This document shows, in pieces, positions 7,463 to 15,140 of a DNA stretch of 64,000 nucleotides. The position numbers and the translations under genes are program-made. The DNA is taken from contig CATQGW010000001.1 of the NCBI GenBank assembly GCA_958295515.1, positions 248,001 to 312,000 on the forward strand. The letters are read 5' to 3'. The notes beneath the pieces were generated by a model, which saw only the letters and a list, made by a program, of their open reading frames with translations, was not told the origin of the DNA and made no database searches. This stretch comes from an uncultured Dehalococcoidia bacterium (GTDB lineage: Bacteria > Chloroflexota > Dehalococcoidia > Bin125). Position 1 is the first letter of the stretch. Every line of letters begins with the position of its first letter.

Positions 7463-8511
7463 CCGCCCTCCCCGACGCGCTCTCCCGCCACGCCGCCGCT
7501 GTGGAAGCAGAGATGCGCGCCACGGTTGACGCGGCGGCGGCGGGCGGCGGACTGGATCTGCCGATCCACGACATGGCGCGCTACACGCTGGGCTGGATTG
7601 ACCAGCACGGGCAGCCTGCGCAGGCGGCGGGCAAGCGCGCCCGACCTGCGCTCTGCATGCTTGGCGCGGCTGCCATCTCCGACGATCCCGCTACCCACGC
7701 TCGCGCCCTGCACGGCGCGGCGGCGGTGGAATTTGTACACAACTTCTCGCTCGTTCACGACGACATCCAGGATCAGGATGAGCAGCGCCGGGGGCGACCC
7801 ACCGTCTGGACCATCTGGGGCGTCAGCCAGGCGATTAACGCCGGCGACGCGGTGCGCGAACTGGCTGATCTCGCGCTGCTTCGAGCCCGCAATGCCGGCG
7901 CGCCGGCTGAGGCGATCCTCGACGCCGCCGCGCGGCTGAACAGCGCGACGCTGCGGATGATCGAGGGGCAGTACCTCGATCTGACCTTCGAGCAGCGGCT
8001 CGATGTTGAGCTTGAGGAATATCTACAGATGGTGGAGCGCAAGACCGGCGCGATGATGGGGGTGAGCCTGGCGATCGGCGCGACTCTGGCGGGCGCGTCC
8101 GCGCAGCAGGCCGATGCGCTGCAGCTGGCCGGTCAGCGGCTGGGGCGCTGCTTCCAAATCCGCGACGACTGGCTCGGCGTCTGGGGCGACGCGGCGGCGC
8201 TGGGCAAATCGACCGACAGCGACATCCGCCGCAAGAAAAAGGCTTACCCGGTGCTCTGGACGCTGCGCAACGCTCCTGTCGGGGCCCGCGACGCGCTGCT
8301 CGATGCCTGGCGGCTTGATGAGCTCTCCGATGAGGATGTGTCGGCTGTCCACTCGCTGCTCGACGAGAGCGGCGCGTCGGAGGCGGCGAACGAGGCCGCT
8401 GAGCATGAGTACGAGGCCTTCCGCAGCGCGCTGCTCGACTGCCGACCGCGAGCGCAGGCGGTCGTTGAACTGGAAGCGGTCGCCGCCTTTAGCTTGCAAC
8501 GGGATCGTTAG
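7459..8511 (+). CDS. Polyprenyl (farnesyl/geranylgeranyl-type) diphosphate synthase
   Basis: A trans-isoprenyl diphosphate synthase, 350 residues, condensing IPP with allylic diphosphates. The first aspartate-rich motif is VHDDIQDQDEQRRGRP (about residue 98), and the second is IRDDWLGVWGD (about 233), followed by the KSTDSDIRRKKKAYP block typical of the family. The lipid-headgroup motif FVHNFSLVHDD is intact. In this context it most likely supplies farnesyl diphosphate for squalene and hopanoid synthesis; chain length is not provable by eye. The GTG start overlaps the fur stop by four bases and the next gene starts two bases after its stop. Confidence 0.9.
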   Translation: MTALPDALSRHAAAVEAEMRATVDAAAAGGGLDLPIHDMARYTLGWIDQHGQPAQAAGKRARPALCMLGAAAISDDPATHARALHGAAAVEFVHNFSLVHDDIQDQDEQRRGRPTVWTIWGVSQAINAGDAVRELADLALLRARNAGAPAEAILDAAARLNSATLRMIEGQYLDLTFEQRLDVELEEYLQMVERKTGAMMGVSLAIGATLAGASAQQADALQLAGQRLGRCFQIRDDWLGVWGDAAALGKSTDSDIRRKKKAYPVLWTLRNAPVGARDALLDAWRLDELSDEDVSAVHSLLDESGASEAANEAAEHEYEAFRSALLDCRPRAQAVVELEAVAAFSLQRDR

Positions 8512-8513
8512 CG

Positions 8514-10445
8514 ATGACGGCGGCCGAGGCGCCGGCGGACGCCGACCTGCGCAGGGCGATCGAGCGCGCTCAGGAGTGGCTGCTGGCCGAGCAGGATGCG
8601 GCCGGCTTTTGGTGGGGCGAACTGGAATCGAACGCCTCGATCACCGCCGAGTATCTGCTGCTGACTCACCATCTGGGCATCGGGGATCGCGAGCTGTGGA
8701 GCGGCATCGCGCGTTACCTGCGCGCGCAGCAGCGCGGCGAGGGGTACTGGGCGCAGTACCTGGACGGCCCGGGCGATATCAGCACCTCGGTGGAGGCCTA
8801 TTTCGCGCTGAAGCTGGCGGGCGACGATCCGGACGCGCCGCATATGCAGCGCGCCCGCGAGTGGATTCTGGCGCAGGGGGGGATTGCCTCGGCGCGGGTC
8901 TTCACCAAAATCTGGCTCGCGCTGTTCGGGCAGTACGACTGGGAACAGCTGCCGGCGATGCCGGTCTGGATCAACCTGCTGCCCAACTGGTTCCCGGTCA
9001 ATCTGTACGAGTTCGCGTCCTGGGCGCGGGCGACGATCGTGGGGATCACGGTGATCATGGCGCTGCGTCCGACGGCCAACCTGCCGGCCGGGGCGGCGGT
9101 GCCGGAGCTTTGGGCGCGGCCGGGCGACCGCGCGCGCTTCGCGGTGCCGCCGCCGCGCAAGCGGCTCTCCTGGGAGAGCGCGTTCATGGCGGTGGACAGC
9201 GCGCTGCGCTTCTTGGATCGCAACCACATCCGCCCCTTTGAGCGGCGGGCGCTGGCGCAGGCGGAGCGCTGGCTGCTGGATCGGCAGGAGGCGGACGGCT
9301 GCTGGGGCGGGATTCAGCCGCCCTGGGTCTACGCGATTCTGGCGCTGCGGGCGATGGGCTACTCGCTCGATCACCCGGTGCTGCAGCGGGCGCTGCGCGG
9401 CTTCGGGCGCTTCACCCACCACGCCGACGACGCCTCGGGCGGGCGCATGACCTGGACCGAGTCCTGCCAGTCGCCCGTCTGGGACACCTGTCTCGCGGCC
9501 GTCGGCCTGCTCGACTCCGGCCTCGACCCCCAGCACGACGCGCTCCAGCGCGCGGCTCGCTGGATGCTCGGCGAACAGGTGCTCAGCGGCGGCGATTGGC
9601 AGGTCAAGAACCCCGATGTCCCGCCGGGCGGCTGGGCGTTTGAGTTCGACAACGACATCTATCCCGATGTGGACGACGCGGCGGTGGTGATGACTGCGTT
9701 GCAGCGCATCCCGCTGCCCGACGCGGCTTCCGAGCGCGAGCTGGCGCTGGAGCGCGGGCTGCGCTGGATGCTCTCGATGCAGAGCGCCAACGGCGGCTGG
9801 GCGGCCTTCGATGTGGACAACGATCGGGAATTTCTCAAGTCGATTCCGTTCGCCGATTTCGGCGAGCTGCTCGATCCGCCCACGGCGGATGTCACGGCGC
9901 ATGCGCTGGAGCTGCTGGGGCTGCTCGGCTACAGCGGCGAATACCCGCCGGCTCAACGGGGCCTGCGCTTTCTCTACGAGCTGCAAGAGTCGGACGGTTC
10001 CTGGTGGGGGCGCTGGGGCGTGAACTACATCTACGGGCTCGGCGCGGCGCTGCCGGCGCTGGCGGCGCTGGGCGAACCGATGACCAGCCCGGCGGTGCGG
10101 CGCGGCGTTGAGTGGTTAATCCGTCACCAGCTGCCCGACGGCGGCTGGGGTGAAAGCTGCGACAGCTACGCCGATCCCGAGCTGCGCGGCGCCGGACCAT
10201 CAACGCCCTCGCAGACCGCGTGGGCGCTGATGGCGCTGCTCGCGGCCGGTGAGGCCGAGCACGACGCCGTCGCGCGGGGCGTCGATTACCTGCTCCGCCA
10301 GCAGCGCAGCGACGGCACGTGGGACGAGGAGCTCTTCACCGGCACGGGTTTCCCCTCCGATTTCATGATCAACTACCATCTCTACCGCCACTATTTCCCG
10401 TTGACGGCGCTGGGGCGCTACGAGCAGGCGACCGCAGCGCGTTAG
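8514..10445 (+). CDS. shc: Squalene-hopene cyclase
   Basis: Cyclises squalene to hopene/diplopterol, a membrane-bound (alpha/alpha)6 barrel enzyme. At 643 residues it has the usual length. The catalytic acid motif DxDD is present as YPDVDDAAVV near residue 386. Multiple QW repeats are visible (QESDGSWWGRWG, LPDGGWGES, RQQRSDGTWDE, RQEADGCWGG), as are the active-site GVNYIYG and EFDNDIYPDVDD stretches. The substrate-producing genes hpnC and hpnD lie just downstream and a prenyl synthase just upstream, forming a hopanoid locus. The ATG start is two bases after the preceding stop. Confidence 0.96.
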   Translation: MTAAEAPADADLRRAIERAQEWLLAEQDAAGFWWGELESNASITAEYLLLTHHLGIGDRELWSGIARYLRAQQRGEGYWAQYLDGPGDISTSVEAYFALKLAGDDPDAPHMQRAREWILAQGGIASARVFTKIWLALFGQYDWEQLPAMPVWINLLPNWFPVNLYEFASWARATIVGITVIMALRPTANLPAGAAVPELWARPGDRARFAVPPPRKRLSWESAFMAVDSALRFLDRNHIRPFERRALAQAERWLLDRQEADGCWGGIQPPWVYAILALRAMGYSLDHPVLQRALRGFGRFTHHADDASGGRMTWTESCQSPVWDTCLAAVGLLDSGLDPQHDALQRAARWMLGEQVLSGGDWQVKNPDVPPGGWAFEFDNDIYPDVDDAAVVMTALQRIPLPDAASERELALERGLRWMLSMQSANGGWAAFDVDNDREFLKSIPFADFGELLDPPTADVTAHALELLGLLGYSGEYPPAQRGLRFLYELQESDGSWWGRWGVNYIYGLGAALPALAALGEPMTSPAVRRGVEWLIRHQLPDGGWGESCDSYADPELRGAGPSTPSQTAWALMALLAAGEAEHDAVARGVDYLLRQQRSDGTWDEELFTGTGFPSDFMINYHLYRHYFPLTALGRYEQATAAR

Positions 10446-10448
10446 ACT
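10443..10448 (+). promoter_or_regulatory. Candidate -10 box TAGACT for the GNAT-dodecin-hpnCD unit
   Basis: TAGACT begins inside the shc stop codon region, 45 bases before the GNAT ATG, giving a predicted start near 10455. The leader contains a good GGGGAGGA ribosome-binding site. This separates the downstream genes as a second transcription unit. No clear -35. Confidence 0.4.
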
Positions 10449-10487
10449 GCGCGGACGAAGCGAGTCGAGCGGAGAGGGGAGGACCGC

Positions 10488-11162
10488 ATGCCGAGCCACA
10501 ACTTGGACATCGATCTGCGTGAGCTCCCCCTGGACATCTCGCTGGGCGGGCACGACATCCACCTGCGCTCGCTGCAAATCGGCGATGAAGAGGCGCTGCT
10601 GGCATTCGGACGCCGCCAGCCGGACAATGACCTGCTCTTCCTCGAGCGCGACATCACCGACCACGACGAAGTCGCCGCCTGGGCCGAAGACACGGACGCC
10701 GGCCGGGTGCAATCCTTTGTCGCCTTCGAAGATCAGCAGCTGCTCGGCTACGCGACGATCGAGCGCGGGCACCTGCGCTGGACCCGCCATGTGGCGGAAA
10801 TCCGCGTGATGGTCGACACCAGCGCGCGCCGGCTCGGTCTCGGGCACGTGCTGCTGGGGATCGCCTTCGAGGGCGCGCTGGCGGCCGACGTCTCCAAGAT
10901 TGTGGCGCAGATGACGCCGATTCAGGTCGGCGCGCGCAAGCTCTTCGAGGGTCTCGGCTTCGAGGAAGACGCGGTGCTCTCGAAGCATGTCGCGTCGCGC
11001 GACGGTGAGCGGCACGACCTCGTGGTGATGCGTTTCGACACGACCCAGCGGCAGGTCTGCGAGGCCTGCGGGCAAGCGGTGCTGACGCTGATTCCGCTGG
11101 CCGGCCGGCAGCTCTGCTGGTCCTGTTACGAGCTCGAAGATGTCGAGATGGGGGCCGGCTAA
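10488..11162 (+). CDS. GNAT N-acetyltransferase with C-terminal zinc ribbon
   Basis: A 224-residue protein. The GNAT core spans about residues 25-175, with the acetyl-CoA pyrophosphate-binding region ARRLGLGHVLLGIAFEGA and the late motif ARKLFEGLGFEED. A short C-terminal extension contains CEACGQAV and CWSC, two CxxC pairs consistent with a zinc ribbon. The substrate is unknown; zinc-ribbon fusions often serve protein or nucleic-acid contacts. The GGGGAGGA site upstream of the ATG is strong. It is the first gene of the unit that continues with dodecin and squalene synthase genes, and no direct hopanoid role is known. Confidence 0.8.
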   Translation: MPSHNLDIDLRELPLDISLGGHDIHLRSLQIGDEEALLAFGRRQPDNDLLFLERDITDHDEVAAWAEDTDAGRVQSFVAFEDQQLLGYATIERGHLRWTRHVAEIRVMVDTSARRLGLGHVLLGIAFEGALAADVSKIVAQMTPIQVGARKLFEGLGFEEDAVLSKHVASRDGERHDLVVMRFDTTQRQVCEACGQAVLTLIPLAGRQLCWSCYELEDVEMGAG

Positions 11163-11195
11163 CGCCCCCCACCAGATGGGCAGAAAGGCTGCATC

Positions 11196-11435
11196 ATGGC
11201 CGAACGCCGCGACCACACCTACAAGATCATCGAACTGGTCGGCTCCTCCCCCGACGGGGTCGATACGGCGATCCGCAACGCCATGGAGCGCGCCGGCGAG
11301 ACGATCAAAAACATCGACTGGTTCGAGGTGCGCGAGATCCGCGGGGCGATGAACGAGGGCGAGATCGGCTGGTTCCAGGTCAAGCTCGGCGTGGGCTTCC
11401 GCGTGCTGGACCCCGCCGATCTGACCGACGACTAG
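11196..11435 (+). CDS. Dodecin (flavin-binding protein)
   Basis: A 79-residue protein matching dodecin: the strand-helix-strand-strand pattern HTYKIIELVGSSPDG, AIRNAMERAGETIKNIDWFEV, then GEIGWFQVKLGVGFRVL. The conserved Trp in NIDWFEV and the Gln in WFQVKL stack on and contact the isoalloxazine ring in known dodecins. Dodecins form hollow dodecamers that store or buffer FMN/riboflavin. The start has an AGAAAGG site. It sits between the GNAT gene and hpnC, and may simply share their promoter. Confidence 0.93.
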   Translation: MAERRDHTYKIIELVGSSPDGVDTAIRNAMERAGETIKNIDWFEVREIRGAMNEGEIGWFQVKLGVGFRVLDPADLTDD

Positions 11436-11460
11436 CGCATTCGCGCCCGCCAACCGCGCG

Positions 11461-12342
11461 ATGGTCGCCGCAGAACTCGCCGCCGCCGATCTGCCCAGCG
11501 CGCAGCGCTGGTGCGAGCGCTACAGCCGCGAGCACCAGGAAAACTTCACTGTCGTCTCCTGGTTTTTGCCGCGCGAACTGCACGCGCCGATGTTCGCGGT
11601 CTACGCCTTTTGCCGCTACACCGACGATCTCGGCGACGAGGCGGAGGGCGACCGGCTGGCGTTGCTCGACGAGTGGGAGACGGAGCTGCGCAGCGCGTTC
11701 GGAGGATCGCCCAGGCATCCGATCAGCGTCGCGCTCGCCGATCTCGCTGAGCGCAAGCCGCTGGAGCCGGAGCCGTTTCTGCGGCTGATCGAGGCGAACC
11801 GCCTGGACCAAACGAAAACGCGCTACGCCGATTTTCAGGAGGTGTTGGGCTACTGCGAACTCTCGGCCAATCCTGTGGGGGAGATGGTGCTGGCGCTCTG
11901 GGGGATCACCGACACGGAGCGGCGGGCGCTCTCCGACGCCACCTGCACCGCGCTCCAGCTGGCCAACCACTGGCAGGATGTGCGCCGCGACTGGCAGGCC
12001 GGGCGGCTCTACCTGCCGCTCGAAGACTTGCAGCGCTTCGGCGTGAGCGAGGAGCAGCTCGCGGAGCAGATTGCCGAGCGGCGCGGCGGCCGCGCCTTCC
12101 GCGAGCTGATGCGCTTCCAGGTGGACCGCGCCGAGGCCTATTTCCGGCGCGGCGAGGCGCTGGTGCGTCTTGTGCCCCGCGAGCTGGCTGTGGATCTGCG
12201 CCTCTTTTCGGACGGCGGGCGCGCGGTGCTGCGGGCGATCGCGGCGCAAGACTACGATGTGCTGGCCGCCCGCCCGCGCGTGGGGAAGGGGCGCCGCGCC
12301 TGGCTCGCGCTCCGCGCCGCCGCCGCGCTCAAGCTGGGATAG
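11461..12342 (+). CDS. hpnC: Squalene synthase-like HpnC
   Basis: A trans-isoprenyl (head-to-head) synthase-family protein of 293 residues. The first Asp-rich motif is YTDDLGDEAEG (about 54-64), and the second is LANHWQDVRRDWQAGRLYLP (about 170), the typical HpnC spacing. In the three-enzyme bacterial route, HpnC converts presqualene diphosphate to hydroxysqualene. The N-terminal WCERYSREHQENFTVVSW fits HpnC better than phytoene synthase. It is followed after eight bases by hpnD, the usual arrangement. Confidence 0.88.
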   Translation: MVAAELAAADLPSAQRWCERYSREHQENFTVVSWFLPRELHAPMFAVYAFCRYTDDLGDEAEGDRLALLDEWETELRSAFGGSPRHPISVALADLAERKPLEPEPFLRLIEANRLDQTKTRYADFQEVLGYCELSANPVGEMVLALWGITDTERRALSDATCTALQLANHWQDVRRDWQAGRLYLPLEDLQRFGVSEEQLAEQIAERRGGRAFRELMRFQVDRAEAYFRRGEALVRLVPRELAVDLRLFSDGGRAVLRAIAAQDYDVLAARPRVGKGRRAWLALRAAAALKLG

Positions 12343-12349
12343 CGCTCCC

Positions 12350-13243
12350 ATGCCGTCGGACATTGACCGCGCCTATGACCGCTGCCGCCGCTTCGCGCGC
12401 CGTCGCGCGACCAACTTCTACCTCGCCTTCTCGGTGCTGCCCGAGGACAAGCGCCGTGCGATTTACGCCGCCTACGCCTTCTCCGGCACAGCTGACGATG
12501 CGGTGGACGACGCCGGCAGCGAAGCCGAACGGCGCGCGGCGCTGGATGACGCGCGCCGAACGCTGGCCGCCGCCTACGAGGGCGGCGGCGCGGAGGACGA
12601 CTGGCTGGCGCTGGCACTCGGCGACGCCGCCCAACGCTTCGCGATTCCCCGCGAGCACTTCGAGGAGTTGCTGGTCGGCATGGAGCAGGATCTCGTGCAA
12701 ACCCGCTACGAAACGTACGCAGAGGTCGAGCAGTACTGCTACCGGGCGGCCTCGGTGATCGGGCTGATCTGCATTGCGATCTTTGGATACGACGAGCAGG
12801 ACGCGGAAGAAGTGACGGAACGTGCGATCGCGATGGGCAAGGCGCTGCAAATCACCAACATTATGCGCGATATCGCGGAGGACGCGGAGCGGGACCGGAT
12901 CTATCTCGCGCAGGAAGATTTGGCGCGGCACGGCTACAGCGAAGCGGATCTGTTCAACCAGGCGCGCAGCCCTGAATTTCGGGCGCTGATGGCGGAATAT
13001 GCGCAACGCGCCTACGCCTGCTACGAGCAGGGGCGTCCGCTGCTCAAGCTGCTGCACGGCCCGCGCAGTCGGATGTGCTGCAACGGGCTGCAGGGCGTCT
13101 ACCGCGGCATCCTGGACGCGATTGTGGCTGCCGATTACGACGTCTACAGCGGCCGCGTTGGCGCTTCCAAGGTGCAGCGCGTTGGGCAACTCCTGAGCCT
13201 TTGGGGGCTTGGCGCTCTGCCTAATCGGATTCGGCCGTCGTAA
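12350..13243 (+). CDS. hpnD: Presqualene diphosphate synthase HpnD
   Basis: A second head-to-head prenyl synthase, 297 residues from the ATG at 12350. The ORF track begins far upstream inside hpnC, which is not credible. The Asp-rich motifs are SGTADDAVDDAG (about 44) and NIMRDIAEDAERDRIYLAQEDL (about 168), with the conserved YCYRAASVIGL segment between them. HpnD condenses two farnesyl diphosphates to presqualene diphosphate, which HpnC then uses. HpnE, the FAD enzyme that completes squalene, is not in this window. The short gap to hpnC supports one transcript. A repeat-rich intergenic stretch follows. Confidence 0.88.
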   Translation: MPSDIDRAYDRCRRFARRRATNFYLAFSVLPEDKRRAIYAAYAFSGTADDAVDDAGSEAERRAALDDARRTLAAAYEGGGAEDDWLALALGDAAQRFAIPREHFEELLVGMEQDLVQTRYETYAEVEQYCYRAASVIGLICIAIFGYDEQDAEEVTERAIAMGKALQITNIMRDIAEDAERDRIYLAQEDLARHGYSEADLFNQARSPEFRALMAEYAQRAYACYEQGRPLLKLLHGPRSRMCCNGLQGVYRGILDAIVAADYDVYSGRVGASKVQRVGQLLSLWGLGALPNRIRPS

Positions 13244-13288
13244 CCGCCTTGAGCGGGAAGCTCTGTGGCGGGGCTTTGGAGGTTGGAC

Positions 13289-13390
13289 GGCGAGATACCC
13301 GCGGCGGAGCGCGGGTATGACGGAGGCGGAGCGCGGGTATGACGGAAAGGGGGAGTGGGTGTGACGGAAGGGGGGTGGGTATGGCGGGGG
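13289..13390 (+). repeat. Dispersed palindromic intergenic repeat, copy 1 (with extra half-sites)
   Basis: Contains gagATACCCGCGg...gcGCGGGTATgacgg, an inverted repeat able to form a short hairpin, followed by two or three further GCGGGTATGACGG-like half-sites with a decaying pattern. It lies between hpnD and the convergent copC-like gene. It shares its core with copies near 17.6 and 29.5 kb and, more loosely, 23.7 and 33.0 kb. Confidence 0.85.
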
Positions 13391-13395
13391 GAGGG

Positions 13396-13980
13396 TTAGT
13401 CGTTGAAGGGGGTGCGGTTTTGGGGTTCCAGGCTGCTGCGGGCGTTGCCGGTGGCGAGGCGGAGGAAGTAGAGCAGTGCGCCGACGAAGGCTACGCCGAT
13501 CAGGATCGCGACCGTCCAGAGCACCAGGCCTTGCGAGGACTTGGTCTCGGAGGCTGCTGCGCTCGGGGCTTCCAGGCCGGCGATCGTGGGGTTCACGGTG
13601 AAGGTGTAGCTGCCGCGCACCTGGTCCAGCCCGCCGCCGGCGGTGGAGAAGAGCACCGAGTAGCGCACTTCCAGCTCGCCCTCGGCGTGGCCCTCGAGCG
13701 GCACGATCAGCGTGCGCGTGCTGTAGGTGGAAACCGTTGCCTCGCCCGAGTCGACGCGGTGGCCCGCTTCATCGAGCACCTCGACATGGTGCGCGTCGCG
13801 CAGCAGCGCCAGGCCGCGGTCGAACGTGAGCACCACGTTGTGGGGCGTTTCGGCGGTGACGCCGTCGGGATGCGGCTCGGCCTGGATCAGCTCCTCGCTG
13901 CTCAGCGAGGTCAGAGTCAGCGCGGACAGCGCGAGCGCCAATGCCAACACCGCCGCGCCGCGCATCAGCAATCGTCGCAT
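13396..13980 (-). CDS. CopC-domain membrane-anchored protein
   Basis: A 194-residue exported protein. It has an N-terminal signal (MRRLLMRGAAVLALALALSA), then a CopC-like domain starting around EPHPDGVTAETPHNVVLTFDRGL, with the usual RTLIVPLEGHAEGELEVRYSVL and GSYTFTV strands, and a C-terminal transmembrane helix (LVLWTVAILIGVAFVGALLYFL). CopC domains bind copper in the cell envelope, but the classical N-terminal His ligand is not obvious, so copper binding is uncertain. Start chosen at ATG 13980 because a GGAGG lies nine bases upstream and the signal begins there; the ORF track extends 17 codons further. It runs convergently to the hopanoid unit and is followed by no CopD. Confidence 0.75.
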   Translation of the reverse strand: MRRLLMRGAAVLALALALSALTLTSLSSEELIQAEPHPDGVTAETPHNVVLTFDRGLALLRDAHHVEVLDEAGHRVDSGEATVSTYSTRTLIVPLEGHAEGELEVRYSVLFSTAGGGLDQVRGSYTFTVNPTIAGLEAPSAAASETKSSQGLVLWTVAILIGVAFVGALLYFLRLATGNARSSLEPQNRTPFND

Positions 13981-14039
13981 TGTTCCGCGCCTCCAAAGGG
14001 AGATGCTACGAAGCGGCGTGCGCAGGGGCAAGGCGCGCG

Positions 14040-15140
14040 CTAGACGTAGACGCGGCGCACGCGGGGAGCGATGCCGGTGAGCACTTCGTAGGAGATCATC
14101 CCGGCCTGCTGAGCCAGGTCCGCCGTGCGGATTCGCTCATCGCCGTCCTGCCCGATCAGCGTCGCCGCGTCGCCCTCGACCGCGTCCGGGATATCGGTCA
14201 GATCGATCATCGTCATATCCATGCCGATGGTTCCGGTGATCGGGGCGCGTCGGCCGCGCACCAGCATTTCGGCGCGGTCCCAGAGCGAGCTGCGCAGGCC
14301 GTCGGCGTAGCCCACGCCGACGACGCCGATTCGCGAGTCGCGCTGCGCCGTCCAACGCCCGCCGTAGGAGACTGATGCGCCGGCCGGGACATTGCGGACG
14401 GCCAGCAGCGGCGCGCGCCAGGAGAGGGCGGGACGCAGCTCGCAGGCGGCGTCGGCGAAGGGCGGCTCGCCGTAGAGCGCGATGCCGGGGCGCACCAGCT
14501 CCAGCGCCATTTCGGGGAAGCGCAGCATGGCGGCGCTGGCGGCGGCGTGGCGCAGCGGCGCGCCGATCTGGTCGGCGGTTTCGAGGAAGCGGGCGAAGGC
14601 TGCGCGGGTTGGCGTCGGATCGGCGTTCGCGGCGCTGGGGAAATGTGTGTACACGCCCTCGAGCCGGAGCGAGTCGTGGGCGCGCAGCTCGTTGGCGAGC
14701 GCGAGCGCCTCCGCCGCCTCCAGCCCCAGACGTTGCATGCCGCTGTCGAGATTGAGATGCACTGCGGTGCGGCGGGCGGCGGCCTGTGACGCCTCGGCGC
14801 ACTCGCGCACTTCGTTGATGCTGCGCAGGGAGACGGTCAGGCCCAGCTGCACCGCCGGCTCAGCGCCGCCGCGCGGCAGCGGTCCGAGCAGCAGGATCGG
14901 CGCTTCGATCTTGGCCTCGCGCAGTGCGGCGGCCTCGCGCAGCGCGAAGACGCAGAGTCGTTCTGCGCCGCCCTCGAGGGCGGCGCGGGCGACCGCCGCC
15001 GCGCCGTGCCCGTAGCCGTCCGCTTTGACCACCGCCGCGACCGCCGCGCCGCCGGCGATGCGGCGCAGCACCGCTGTGTTGCGGCGCAGTGCGGCCAGAT
15101 CGATCTCCGCCCAGCTGCCCTCGTCAGTCGTTGCAGTCAC
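14040..15140 (-). CDS. alr: Alanine racemase
   Basis: A PLP-dependent enzyme interconverting L- and D-alanine for peptidoglycan, 366 residues. The PLP lysine motif VVKADGYGHG is intact near residue 37; further motifs are VHLNLDSGMQRLG, YTHFPSA, ALYGEPP, VSYGGRW and IGMDMTMIDLTD. The C-terminal SYEVLTGIAPRV is also characteristic. The GTG start has GGAG six bases upstream. The promoter region overlaps the 5' part of the divergent lytic transglycosylase ORF, so both cell-wall genes could share a bidirectional control region. Confidence 0.96.
   Translation of the reverse strand: MTATTDEGSWAEIDLAALRRNTAVLRRIAGGAAVAAVVKADGYGHGAAAVARAALEGGAERLCVFALREAAALREAKIEAPILLLGPLPRGGAEPAVQLGLTVSLRSINEVRECAEASQAAARRTAVHLNLDSGMQRLGLEAAEALALANELRAHDSLRLEGVYTHFPSAANADPTPTRAAFARFLETADQIGAPLRHAAASAAMLRFPEMALELVRPGIALYGEPPFADAACELRPALSWRAPLLAVRNVPAGASVSYGGRWTAQRDSRIGVVGVGYADGLRSSLWDRAEMLVRGRRAPITGTIGMDMTMIDLTDIPDAVEGDAATLIGQDGDERIRTADLAQQAGMISYEVLTGIAPRVRRVYV

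Noticed and set aside
8508-9986. Minus ORF of 492 residues over squalene-hopene cyclase
   Set aside because: Long only because high GC removes stops; the plus-strand frame has DVDD and QW motifs.
13289-13390. Possible CRISPR array from repeated gcgggtatgacgg words
   Set aside because: Half-sites are irregular and have no unique, constant-length spacers; no cas genes are present.
13339-14043. Plus ORF of 234 residues across the repeat and copC-like gene
   Set aside because: It reads antisense through a gene with a signal peptide and CopC strands, and its protein is Gly/Ala/Arg-rich without a motif.
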